Below are positions 1-8,664 of a stretch of DNA of 21,984 nt, in pieces (the stretch's first letter is position 1; each line of letters opens with the position of its first letter). This stretch comes from Chara braunii (taxonomy: Eukaryota; Streptophyta; Charophyceae; Charales; Characeae): contig BFEA01000203.1 in NCBI GenBank assembly GCA_003427395.1, positions 235,607 through 257,590 of the forward strand, given 5' to 3'. Below the pieces are notes generated by a model that saw only the letters and a program-made list of their open reading frames with translations, was not told where the DNA came from and made no database searches. The translations under genes were made by a program, and so were the position numbers.

Positions 1-90
1 CATATCAATATTTCTCTGCGGATTCGGGGAGATCTCGACAAGCGCAGTCCAACCCCATCATCGAAAAAAAAAATGGACCCCTTTTTGGGC

Positions 91-150
91 CCAACCGGAA
101 TTCCGGTTGGACCACCGGGGTTCCAAACGGCCCGGTTGGGTCCAACCGGC
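91..150. repeat. CCGGTTGG palindrome cluster
   Basis: Positions 91-110 are a perfect 20-bp palindrome centred on GAATTC with CCAACCGG/CCGGTTGG arms. The same eight-base arms recur at 132-139 and 142-149 as a second inverted pair with a 2-base spacer. The flanks are rich in GGCC and CCGG words. I see no coding potential. It may be an end or internal structure of a mobile element, or a cruciform-prone repeat. No target-site duplication is apparent. Confidence 0.7.
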
Positions 151-450
151 CGGTGGCCGGTGCAGCCCTGCCGTGTGTTCTATTCGGGAGAAGACGGTAG
201 CCTGGACGAGTATGCTGGAGTGGGAACAATAGGTATGTTCAGCAGTTGTGTTTCAGGTGCAGTGCTGTGGTGAAATAAAGAATACCCCTGGAAAGGAGCA
301 TCCTTCGAACCGGTGTTTCCACGGTAAAAGAAAAATTGACAGGCCAGGAACCCTCAGAGCTCCTCCAGAGACGAACCAAGGTTTCATTTGCCCACCACAT
401 TTTTCTAGTAAATAGATGCTCCTTCTCCTAGCCCAAGAGTTCACAACATC

Positions 451-926
451 TCAGGGATGCTCGCCTTTCTGTTTCCTGATGTTTTTGGCATTTTCAGGAT
501 TGGATTCCGTACCCATCTTGAAGAAGCATTTAACTGCGTCCCGCTCGAAGTTCAAGCTTGTGGAAAGTACCACTGAGAATGTGTGGAAACCTTCAATGAG
601 ATCTTGTGCGATGAACTGGTACTGGCCTGGGGCTGCTGCCATTGTTCGGTTTGCTGTACAGCTCCGCCAGTTGAATCCGAACTTTCGACTCAAGTACTGG
701 TCGGTGGCAACCTCATCCTTCGTTCTGCCAGGAAGCAGAGCAATGTCCTCTGCAAAGGCAGAGGCCCGCACTGTGTGGCGGCACAAATACTCCTCCCCGG
801 AATGAGTTTCCCATGCAAGCGCAAAGCCCGAGAACTGATCACTATATGCCACCAGCCTACCATATCTATCCACCCTCATAATTGGTGCCTTGGGATCGCT
901 CCACTGGATAGTCCCAGGCCCAGTCC
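451..926 (-). CDS. Probable 3'-terminal exon of a host gene, function unknown
   Basis: On the minus strand a good splice acceptor (GTGTTTGCAG) ends at 927 and an open frame runs from 926 to a TGA at 451-453, about 157 codons. The composition looks coding rather than shadow: balanced residues, several Trp and Cys, one NRT glycosylation sequon, and a segment around FNWRSC...YQFIAQDL...GFHTFSV that resembles the Cys/Trp-Tyr-Gly-x-HTF pattern of extracellular Ig-like beta domains. The open frame continues upstream through a microsatellite that would encode poly-Val, but the acceptor suggests that part is intron. The exon begins with two bases that complete a codon, so its intron would be phase 1. 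Near its start, GTI...VDRYGRL resembles the candidate exon at 15665-15758, so the two may belong to one gene or to related genes. The family is not recognised. Confidence 0.45.
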
Positions 927-942
927 CTGCAAACACAGCCGC

Positions 943-975
943 AACCACAACCACGACCACAACCACAACCACAAC
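943..975. repeat. (AACCAC)n hexanucleotide microsatellite
   Basis: About five and a half AACCAC units with one interruption (ACGACC). On the minus strand this is a GT-rich run ending 15 bases before the proposed acceptor of the exon at 451-926. Confidence 0.85.
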
Positions 976-1316
976 ATGCAATGTTGATTTGGTGATCACA
1001 ATGATTAGAGTCTTTTCGTGCGAACAGAAAATTTGCCTGACTCTCTGGCTGCAGGCCGAATCGTCCAAACACAAAACAAAAGAGAAAATGCTCTTTGTCC
1101 TTCGGAACGTCTGTTAAAATTGGAATGATACACATGACCCCTGCTCATAAATCGAGAAGTAGGTCCAAATAAAAAAAAAAGAAAGAAGCTTTCTCGTTTT
1201 GAACAAGTTCAGAGAAGCAAGTAAGAGAACACAGCGCACGAGCAACCCCCTCTGGATGTATAATTAGTGTGCATCAGGTGGTTCAGACTAGAAGCTTAAT
1301 GACTTTGAAGTTTGAA

Positions 1317-1395
1317 CCAGGTTCCTGCTTGGTGCTATGCCCATGTTCAGAAGGCTTGGACCAGTTCCTGCTTGGTTCTATGCCCATGTTTAGAA
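1317..1395. repeat. Two-copy direct repeat, period about 43 bp
   Basis: The blocks at 1317-1352 and 1361-1395 share nearly all of about 35 bases, differing by a few substitutions and one base of length. It is a simple local tandem duplication. Confidence 0.75.
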
Positions 1396-1470
1396 TGCCC
1401 ATGCAATGACGTGCAGCTTGGCAGAGTAGGCATACAAGAGGATCTTCTGTATTGCATGTGCGACTGTGCC

Positions 1471-1500
1471 ATGCTGCTACATGCTGCTACATGCTGCTAC
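1471..1500. repeat. ATGCTGCTAC minisatellite, three perfect units
   Basis: Three exact consecutive copies of the 10-bp unit ATGCTGCTAC, followed by the related ATGATGCATG. The identity implies recent expansion. Confidence 0.9.
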
Positions 1501-1617
1501 ATGATGCATGTAGATGGCTGCGGGCTAGGCCAAGTATTATCCCAAACAAGATAGGGATATGTTCTTGATTTGGTTTCTTCGACTGCAAATTTCACCATGT
1601 GTTAGTCTGATTTTCAA

Positions 1618-2054
1618 TTTTTTTTTTTAAGAGCTTGATTTCATTTATATATATATGAGCAAAAGGAGGCTGCAAATCCCTCCACATCTCAACCCGGAGT
1701 ACCGGGGCTAATACCCAGCTTGGGCTTTTACTGGAAAACGGGTCCAGTGTCCCATGCTTCGGGGATCTCCCCTAGCTGATCCTCAACCTAATTTTCGAAG
1801 ACGGCCCCGCGGGAGCTCAGCTAAAAAGGGGAAAAAGAGGAAAAGGTGATGAAAGCCGACCAGAGGCTACTTACTCATCCTGGAAACTAGTTTGAGTTTT
1901 CTCCTCTAAAACCCTAAACCCTGTTTCCCCCCCTGCCTGCTACTCGATGTCTGCCTCTCCTGTGGGGACCCTCCTGCTGTGTGAAGGCCCTTTTTTAACC
2001 ACCCTAAGTCCTCTACAATGAGGTAAAAGCCCGATCCTCTCAGGTGGAAGGCTG
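1618..2054 (-). mobile_element. Poly(A)-ended 3' tail of the Gag-bearing element
   Basis: Read on the minus strand, this follows the Gag stop and ends in an 11-base A run (T run 1618-1628). It holds a telomere-like AGGGTTTAGGGTTTTAG segment (1906-1922), an AG-rich stretch, the hairpin ACTGGA/TCCAGT (1730-1748), then a block ending in GAGATGTGGAGGGATT, CCTCCTTTTGCTCATATATAT and the A run. The same order of blocks recurs on the plus strand at about 11488-11935, and the hairpin-to-poly(A) part recurs at 12250-12389. An alternate frame crosses the Gag stop and continues to about 1906, so some of this may once have been coding. No LTR ends (TG...CA with a primer-binding site) were found, so the end looks like that of a non-LTR element. 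Confidence 0.75.
1730..1748 (-). other. Conserved 3'-tail hairpin, copy 1
   Basis: A six-pair stem ACTGGA/TCCAGT closes the loop CCCGTTT on the minus strand, preceded by GGGAC. It is one of five copies in this window; see 11805, 12254, 9735 and 18284. Confidence 0.7.
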
Positions 2055-3530
2055 TCAGATTGACGTCTCTCTGCTCCAGCTCTGCCTCCCCTGTGGCATG
2101 CTGGGACAGTCCTTCAGGAAATGGTCCCCCGCGCATCTCAGGCAGACCCCCTTGTCCTTTCTCTTCCTCCATACCCTCTCCTGGATCTTGAGTGCATGCC
2201 AGGGGAAGGTGGAAGGATCAAGGGGATCAGCTGGCCATCGGACGTCGCGTGGCAAAGGAGCTCTCTGGGCACCAGGGGAAGAGGTACGTCCCTTTCCTTT
2301 CCCCTGTTTGCTGGTTGATGCTTTCTGGGCTAGGGCCTTGCCCTTTGTCAAGCCCATCAAAGCATCAGCCAGGGCAAGAACAGCAGAATCTGCAGCAGAT
2401 GATGAAGCAGTCCCAGGTGGAGGGCTCCCACCCTGGGATGCTGCGTCACTATCTGATCCTGAAGCTGCAGCAGCAAACAGGGCACCCTTCCTCCTCCTTC
2501 GCCCTTTGGAGGAGGGTCCCTTCCTTCCTTCAGAAGGTGCTTCCTGAACATGGAGCTTGGACTCCAAGTCCAGGGCTGCTCTGCCAAAGGACCGCCAATC
2601 CTTGTGGCCCTGAGATAATAAAGCCAACTGGTATTGCTCAGGCGTTGCATGCAAGAAATGAATGAGCAAATCCTGCTCACTCATCTCTAACCCTGGAGTC
2701 GAAGTCAGACTCTCAAAGGTGGAATAGAGTTTGGACAAGGAGCCATCAAATTTCTTTTGGCCTAGGCGCATAATTTTATCTGCTGCTTTCCTGGCCCGCT
2801 CCTTGTCTGCAAACCTATCCTGCAGGGCCTGCAGAAAATCGGTCACCCCCAACCTTTGTGCCCAATCAGACATCTCCATTCCTTGCTTGCTGGAGGTGGA
2901 AGTGCACCATTTCAGTGCAGTCCGCTCCAAGCGAGCAAGGATGGCAGACACCTTGACATCCTCATCACATTGGAACCCACTCAGGTAGGTTCTCTGGGCA
3001 ATGACCCAATCTGCAACATCCACCTTTGGGTCCTCACCTGAGAACATGGGTGGAGGTGTCAGCTTGGGCCGCTGGAAGTCAAATGGTGTTGGGGGCTGTG
3101 AAGTTGTTGTTGATTTGGGGGTAGAGGATGGAGATGAGGGTCTGGATTGTGGGATTTGCTGAGAGCCTGCTTGAGAAGGCCTAGGAGAGGGAGGGGCCGT
3201 CTGAGCAGGTGGGATCTGCAGCTGGACGAAGAGACGGTCCAGTTTGGAGGAAGTATCCTTCAGCTGCTGAGTATGCTCAGCCATGCTGTCCTCCAGATTG
3301 GTCATCCTGGCGTCCCAGTTAGTAAAATAAGACTGATGAATTTCATCCTGCAGAAGGACGAATTCAGCTATGTCCTTATTGTACTGACTGAAGCTGCCAC
3401 TCGTTCTCACCTTCTCTACATCTGCTGTCAGTTCCCGCCCCCTCGTTTCTTTTCTTGCAGACGCCTTCTTCCTCTTCAGCTCAGCCTTTAGAGACTCAAC
3501 TGCCTTGGCCTGTTGGCTGAGTACCTCCAA
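2055..3530 (-). pseudogene. Ty3-type Gag polyprotein (capsid and nucleocapsid), 5'-truncated
   Basis: An open frame of 491 codons. In order: a charged, probably coiled-coil N-terminal part (residues about 1-110); a Pro/Ser/Thr-rich linker (111-150); a capsid region (about 155-335) introduced by PPPMFSGEDPKVDVADWV with helices typical of the retrotransposon gag fold; a basic patch with RRRRKG (near 345); a Gly/Ser-rich linker; and a zinc knuckle C463-x2-C466-x3-H470-x4-C475, one residue shorter than the usual CX2CX4HX4C. Gag packages element RNA into virus-like particles. The frame has no ATG at its start: it opens at TTG after an in-frame TGA (3552-3554), and the first ATG is codon 76, so the N-terminus is lost or lies upstream beyond a break. 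No protease, RT or integrase follows; a poly(A)-ended tail does. It is therefore a non-autonomous or truncated Gag. The alternate frame just past the knuckle hints at a frameshift. Confidence 0.8.
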
Positions 3531-3583
3531 GGAGTTAGTTGGATTTTTTTTTCAAAGTTCAGTTTGTCTAAAATTTATGTATG

Positions 3584-4085
3584 GCTTAGTAAAAATCTAA
3601 AAAGTCTCATTTTCTAAAGGGAGTGCTGGCCAAATTTTTACTAATTCAGGAAGTTAAACAAAACTGGACTTTGGAAAGTCAAAGTTATTCTAGCTTTTTA
3701 GACTTAGCTTTGTATAAATTTTGGAAAGTAACTTTCCAATCGGGAAACGCTGCCAAAATTTCTACAAATCTAAGGAGCTAGTAAAATTATGTTTTGGCTG
3801 AACTCAAGTTTACTTCGAGTTCTTGTCTGACTTAGTATAAATATGAGAAATCTACTTTTCTAAAGGATTTAGTATAAATATGAGAAATCTACTTTTCTAA
3901 AGGAGATGCTGCCCAAATTTTTGCTAATTCAGAGAGTTTGACAAAATTTGACTTTCTAGAGTTAAAGACTATTTCAGTTTTTATATTCGAGCTAATATAA
4001 ATTTTGGAAAGACACTTTTTCTATGGGAAGCGCTGCCGAAATTTTCTTAGTTTAGAGGAGTTCAATTTTATTTTTGATCAGTGGC
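3584..4085. repeat. Diverged AT-rich tandem repeats, period about 125 bp
   Basis: Four related blocks start near 3584, 3706, 3832 and 3991. Each runs TTAGTATAAAT..., GGAAAGT or GAGAAATCT, ACTTTTCTAAAGG, GCTGCCAAATTTT, ACTAATTCAG and GACAAAATT, with many substitutions. The third block carries a perfect internal duplication (3832-3904). They lie upstream of Gag on the minus strand and could be leader repeats of that element, or an unrelated satellite fragment. No ORF. Confidence 0.65.
3832..3904. repeat. Perfect 36-bp tandem duplication, period 37
   Basis: Copies at 3832-3867 and 3869-3904 are identical, starting TTAGTATAAATATGAG and ending TTCTAAAGGA, while neighbouring copies of the larger repeat are strongly diverged. 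This points to a recent slippage or repair event. Confidence 0.9.
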
Positions 4086-4090
4086 GATAC

Positions 4091-4918
4091 TGGCAATACA
4101 CCCTGTATGGGGGAGATTACGTCAAAGATCTGCCTTTTCTTTGGGCACTGGTTTAAGGGTAAACTTAGATTTACTTAGCAGACAGTATTGAGTAAGGATG
4201 TGCTATGGAGATTTATTCCCCATGCACTGATGATTTAGCTTGGGCTTTGACTTGTCTTATGGTACAGGTTCTTTTTTATCGTTCCGATTCAAGATTTGGA
4301 CTAGTTTCAGTTTGATCTTATAAGGATCATCATCTGTTATCACTGATAACTGGTCGGTTGCCGATTCGTTGGTCTACGACTCAACTCCAATTCATTCTCA
4401 TTACCCAACCTAAAAGGCTTTAGCCTTGGTGGTTTCTATTGTTTTATTAAGGTTTTCACCCAGACTTTTATTAAATGGTCATTTGACGAAGGTACTGAGT
4501 ATCTATTTTGGAAGGTTGGACAAAGGTTGGGGCTTGCATAGCTAAAGCGAGGGGTATGAATATAGAGAATGGTTGAAATTGACCCCGGGTAGTGTGTGGA
4601 CCTTTTGTTGATTCTTTCATGTGATTGCAGGTATGTTCTGTAATTCGGACTCTGGAATTGACTGTCTGTGATCACATACATATATATGGCTAAGAGGAGT
4701 CTCACTGTGACTGTGAGAAATGATCGTCACATATTTATTCCCCTCTATGTATATACGTATGTACCTATGTTAGAGTGTTTGCGTGACCTATAGTTCCCGC
4801 GCTTAAGGTTTAACTGGGGTTGAGATTGAGAAAGGAAAGGAGACTCCCTTCCTTTATTGTTTTGTTTCTTAAAGTTTCTTGGTCGGATGTTGGTCCTGGG
4901 CCTGGATTCGAGGTCCTT
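4091..4918. other. Unassigned stretch
   Basis: No ORF with protein-like composition on either strand. It contains TATA-like runs (around 4675-4688 and 4745-4760) and one small hairpin, TCTCAC/GTGAGA (4700-4718). It could be leader or promoter sequence of the Gag element (minus strand) or of the LINE (plus strand); the sequence does not decide. Confidence 0.5.
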
Positions 4919-5450
4919 GTCTAGGACATCCCAGGTCCTAGACTCCGCGTGTAAGGGATCACCCCCCGCGCAGAGCCTATTTGCCCTGCCCACCGGGACA
5001 CTCAGCCTAAGGGCCGAAGGTGCCGCGAGGGCCAAACGGTTGTTCCTTCAACCGTGCAATATCGTGAAGAGTCTGACCTTCACGATACTTCGAGTTTGAC
5101 ACTTGATTGTCATAAGCGGTACTCGGATCCGCGAGGGACCGCTTGATTATGGGCACTACATAATACGCCATCATTGCGACTGCTTGCGTATTTATGCATT
5201 GCTAGTCGATATGAGAAAGTCCTGCGTCCGCGCGGTATTATACTAAGTTTCGTGTGCATCGCCTATCCGATTTTTCGGCGTCGGAAGGGTATGAGATGGT
5301 TAAAAAAGGGACTAGGAGTGATGTCGTGTTGTTTGTTTTGTGTCGTTCCGTGTGTGTGAATGTTGTGGTGTAACACGTGGTATGTAGGATGTGTCCTAGT
5401 CGACCGACGTCGAGCCTCGCTTGGGGCTTCAACCCCCCAGTGCGTCGGTT
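4919..5450. other. Dense run of short perfect hairpins
   Basis: Perfect or near-perfect stems follow one another: 4919-4943 (9 bp, GTCTAGGAC/GTCCTAGAC); 5036-5055 (7 bp, ACGGTTG/CAACCGT); 5060-5087 (10 bp, TATCGTGAAG/CTTCACGATA, 8-base loop); 5114-5144 (7 bp, AAGCGGT/ACCGCTT, with an inner CTCG/CGAG); and 5403-5449 (7 bp, ACCGACG/CGTCGGT, enclosing a TGGGG/CCCCA stem). No coding frame is convincing. It may be a structured 5' leader of one of the flanking retroelements. No similarity to rRNA or tRNA is evident. Confidence 0.6.
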
Positions 5451-5796
5451 CTCGTGCGGGTCCGATAGAGGCGTAAAACTGCGCGTACCCCCTATGTTAC
5501 AGCAAGCGAAAAACGCCCTCGGCTGGTCCACCTTTGTGATTGCAACTGATTAGCTTTCGTACTGTGGACCGGTAGCTCGACGGGGATACACTTACCGAAG
5601 GGAGGTGACAGCTCCCACAGGTGGAGGTAAGTCGTGCCTCGCGAAGGCCCTATCCTATCGTAGGGGCTCACGAGAGGTATGGTTGGCGCACTCGGTCGAA
5701 GCGGCTTGAGGAAGCTCCATGTGTACTCGAGACGAGGTAGACTCAACTCCAGCCTAATGAGGCCGGGAGGGTCCCGCCCTGCGTGGTGTGGGACCG

Positions 5797-6026
5797 ATGC
5801 ACTTCGACATCGTGGTCATATGGGAATAGATCTGAACTGCCTGAAATTTTTGAAATACTCAAAGAACGGAAACTCCACTCCAACATGCTCGTGGAGGTGG
5901 GGGATGGCCCGAACATATGGTTCATCATTGACCCCATCTACGATGGTTGGGTATTTGATGATAACCTAGATGAACCAGACTGGGTATGGCACTATGCGGA
6001 TTAGGAACCTACAATCAAAAAGCCCA
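5797..6026 (+). pseudogene. Extra copy of the LINE ORF1 zinc-knuckle region
   Basis: This block is a diverged direct copy of 6907-7134, about 1.1 kb downstream. It encodes the RGHMGxDxNC part of a CX2CX4HX6C knuckle and the following segment IIDPxYDGWVFDxNLDEPD. The knuckle His is kept here, but the first two Cys are lost, the frame shifts after the knuckle, and a TAG (6001-6003) stands where the downstream copy has a sense codon. It lies directly before the apparent ORF1 N-terminus, an odd position for an ORF1 C-terminal segment. Confidence 0.7.
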
Positions 6027-6064
6027 ATGGTTCGGATAGACCCTCTGGTATCTGGACAGGCAAT

Positions 6065-7097
6065 ATGACAACACCAGTAGAAGGCCGCGATGACTCCACC
6101 TTCGAACAAGTGGTCCAAAATGCTACGTCCACGCCCCACAACCTGCAAACAAGCAAGCAACAAATGAAACCAATAGACAACGAAATTCTCAAATTCTTGA
6201 TTGAAAAAAACGAAAGTTGAAGGAGTGTCAATCATAAAAAAAATGATAATAGAAGAGAAAGAGGAAGAAGTCATCGTCTGGAAATACCCTGATGGAAAAG
6301 TCTATGAATTGGATGATCTGCATGAGAAGCACGCAGTGGTCTTCAATTTCGCCCGCAATGGAGCAGACCTCCAGCTTGCAGAAAAGAGAAAATGGATCAT
6401 AGAGACAATAAAGAAGGAGGGGAAACTCAAGCACGTCGGAGAAGGATTCTCTCTGCAGAACCTCGACCGTAACAATATCATGGTGATCTTCAACAAGGAA
6501 GATCACGCCCGGATTGCGGCGGAAATGCAGTCCAAGAACTGCAACGAGTCGATTTGCACGATAACCAAGTGGAGGAAACAAACGACACAGAGGCAAAATC
6601 AAACTTTCACAGTCTCTTACAAGCAAACATTAATGAAAGAGCACTAATGGGTGCAGTTTGATAACATTCATCCGATTTTTCATGGTCGGCTGGTTAACAG
6701 ATTGGAACGACAGTACCCTGGAAACAAAATTTTCAAATGGATACTGCCAACTCCAGAGTTTCTTGCACCACACTGCAGATCTATGACGGCCCTACTGGAA
6801 GTTAAAACAGATGGTCCCCCGGTGCTTCCACAAGAATGGAAACTTCAGATTGAGAACAAAACCGTGTAAATCAAGATTTCCACCAAAACTTCACCAATAT
6901 GTTTCAGATGCAGGGAACGTGGTGATATGGGAACAGATTCGAACTGCCCGAAGTTTTCGAAATACTCAAAAGAACGGAAACTCCACCCCAACATACTCAT
7001 GGAGGTGGGGGATGCCCCGGGCATAAGGTTCATCATTGACCCCAGCTACGATGGTTGGGTATTTGATGGTAACCTAGATGAACCAGACCAGGTATGA
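6065..7097 (+). pseudogene. LINE ORF1 N-terminal half: RRM/DUF4283-like domain plus zinc knuckle
   Basis: It starts at ATG 6065 (MTTPVEGRDDSTFEQVV). The frame slips by one at an A7 run (6204-6210) and continues in the frame opening at 6201. The part from about 6340 to 6570 (VVFNFARNG...VGEGFSLQNLDRNNIMVIF) resembles the RNA-binding domain (DUF4283-like) of plant LINE ORF1. In-frame stops are at 6645-6647 (TAA) and 6867-6869 (TAA). Then comes CFRCRERGDMGTDSNC (about 6899-6946), a CX2CX4HX6C knuckle whose His is Asp. It ends at TGA 7095-7097, where the duplicate at 5797-6026 has TGG. ORF1 binds element RNA and acts as a chaperone in the RNP. The domain name is inferred from pattern only. Confidence 0.7.
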
Positions 7098-8660
7098 CAC
7101 TATGCGGATCCGGAACCTACAGTAAAAAAACCCAACATTTCCCCCCTGCAGATAGCAGGTGACAGAAGTAGGCAACAGGCAAAATAACGAGAAATACTAC
7201 AAAGATTAACACCAATCTGCTGATCGACTCTCGAGTGGTCAGAACTGAGAAAGCAAGGGAGGACCTGTTGTGGGACCTGGCCTTAGTCCGAGAACATGCA
7301 GAACTCGAGTACTGCAAAGCACCAACAATCCTGCAAGAGATGCTCAGTCGCTAGCAAGCACAGAGAAGGGACCAGAGGGACAACCACTGGACAGTGGATC
7401 CAACTCCCAACAATCCCTTAAGTGGCTGAAGGAGTACATAGAAAAGGTTAAAAGGAGAGAGAGCATGCTTTTGACATTAGGACAGCCTGTTTGAGACACA
7501 TAAAAAAATCTCAGAAAAACGGGAGAAATGGGTCAATTGCAGGCATCGAGAAATCAGACAATCAATACGAGAAACTAAGGAAGGAGAAGGCAAAGGAGTT
7601 TTTAGAATACACCGCCTTCAGGTACGCAAAAAAAAAAGAGAGCTAGAAAACAGGGATTGCCAGACAAAGACAAGATTCCAAAACCTTCGTCCAAAGAAAT
7701 GGAAAACAACAAAGAACCAAAAAAAGAAAGAACCGAATTCAGAGTCAAATCCAGAACAATCAGAACCAGAAGAGGAATCAACACAGTCGGTACTTGAAAA
7801 AGAAGTGGTTGTGGTCGTGGCCCAGACAGAAAAGCTGAAAAAGATGAACGCTCAGTATGCACCGTAGTTTACTTCTATTCAGCATATCGTGAGGGCAAGG
7901 CGCCACATGTGGTGGCCTCCGCCAAATCAGCAAGACTGACCTTATGGGTACTCGCCCGCTGATAGCAGCGAGGTACATCGAAAATGAGGGGCAATGGCAG
8001 GTCGCCATAGACGTGTCCTTCACAATCCCAAGGATTGATGAAGGATAGAACGTAGCCATCACCCTTCGAGAAAAAGTAACAGAGGATTTCCCACTGGGGG
8101 TATATGAGACAGCTCATCCCAAGTTGCCCAAGGGGAACAAAGGGAACATCAGATGGAACTGGAGAGGCACACCTCTTGCGCCTTCACTCCCCCGATCGCC
8201 AAATTCCCAGAAAGAACCAAAATGAAGAGCGGGATGAAGTGGAGACCATGGAGGACGGTGACAACGATTCCATACAGTGTGTTGGCAGGTCCCGGCGTTC
8301 CAACGGAAATATTGGCAGACTTGGTGGCACAACTCTTGAGTGCGGACATCGTGACAGGGGATAGCGACCTGGACTCGAGGGCTTTTGCCATTGACCTGGA
8401 TAGGTACTACAGGAATGACTGCTCTGAAGACGAGATGGAGGAGTGGCAGGAGGACGAAGTTGGATCCAAGCCGACCCTTTCTCTGGAACAGGGGGGCAGC
8501 GGAAGCATAGGTGAATACAAGACAGATGACCAGATGACCAGATGACTACGACACAACAACTTCCACCAGATGCGACCACAACAGCAATGGACGCAAGCGA
8601 CCAGCCCCCTCCTTAGGTCAACCACCACCATGATTCCGAGCATACCTGACGTCTTACCGT
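7098..8660 (+). pseudogene. LINE ORF1 C-terminal remnants and ORF1-ORF2 spacer
   Basis: Only short frames survive. There is a Lys/Glu-rich piece at about 7735-7866 (NSESNPEQSEPEEES...EKEVVVVVAQTEK). A coding-looking piece follows at about 7942-8222 (GTRPLIAARYIENEGQWQVAIDVSFTIP...) with a TAG at 8047-8049. An acidic piece at about 8270-8515 (VLAGPGVPTEILADLVAQ...EDEMEEWQEDEVG) comes next. The changes of frame and the stops indicate decay. The role of this part is unknown beyond being ORF1-like by position. About 1.5 kb holds no other feature. Confidence 0.5.
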
Positions 8661-8664
8661 TGCA

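Larger units (their letters stand above)
1140..1617. other. Non-coding stretch with two small tandem repeats
   Basis: No convincing ORF. It contains an imperfect 43-bp-period direct repeat (copies at about 1317-1352 and 1361-1395, sharing TTCCTGCTTGG and CTATGCCCATGTT) and the 10-bp unit repeated at 1471-1500. The rest shows nothing I can name. It is presumably intergenic or 3' flanking to the minus-strand exon at 451-926. Confidence 0.6.

Noticed and set aside
416-987. Plus-strand ORFs over 416-987
   Set aside because: They are shadows of the minus-strand exon, which has better composition and splice context.
927-1074. Poly-Val membrane segment or signal peptide ahead of the exon at 451-926
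   Set aside because: The valines come from a hexanucleotide microsatellite, and a good acceptor lies just after it; intron is the simpler reading.
5403-5449. Bacterial-type terminator or organelle insertion
   Set aside because: The hairpins have no T tract in place, and no rRNA, tRNA or organelle gene is recognisable nearby.
3540-5800. LTR and primer-binding site for the Gag element
   Set aside because: No duplicated TG...CA ends and no clear tRNA-complementary site were found.
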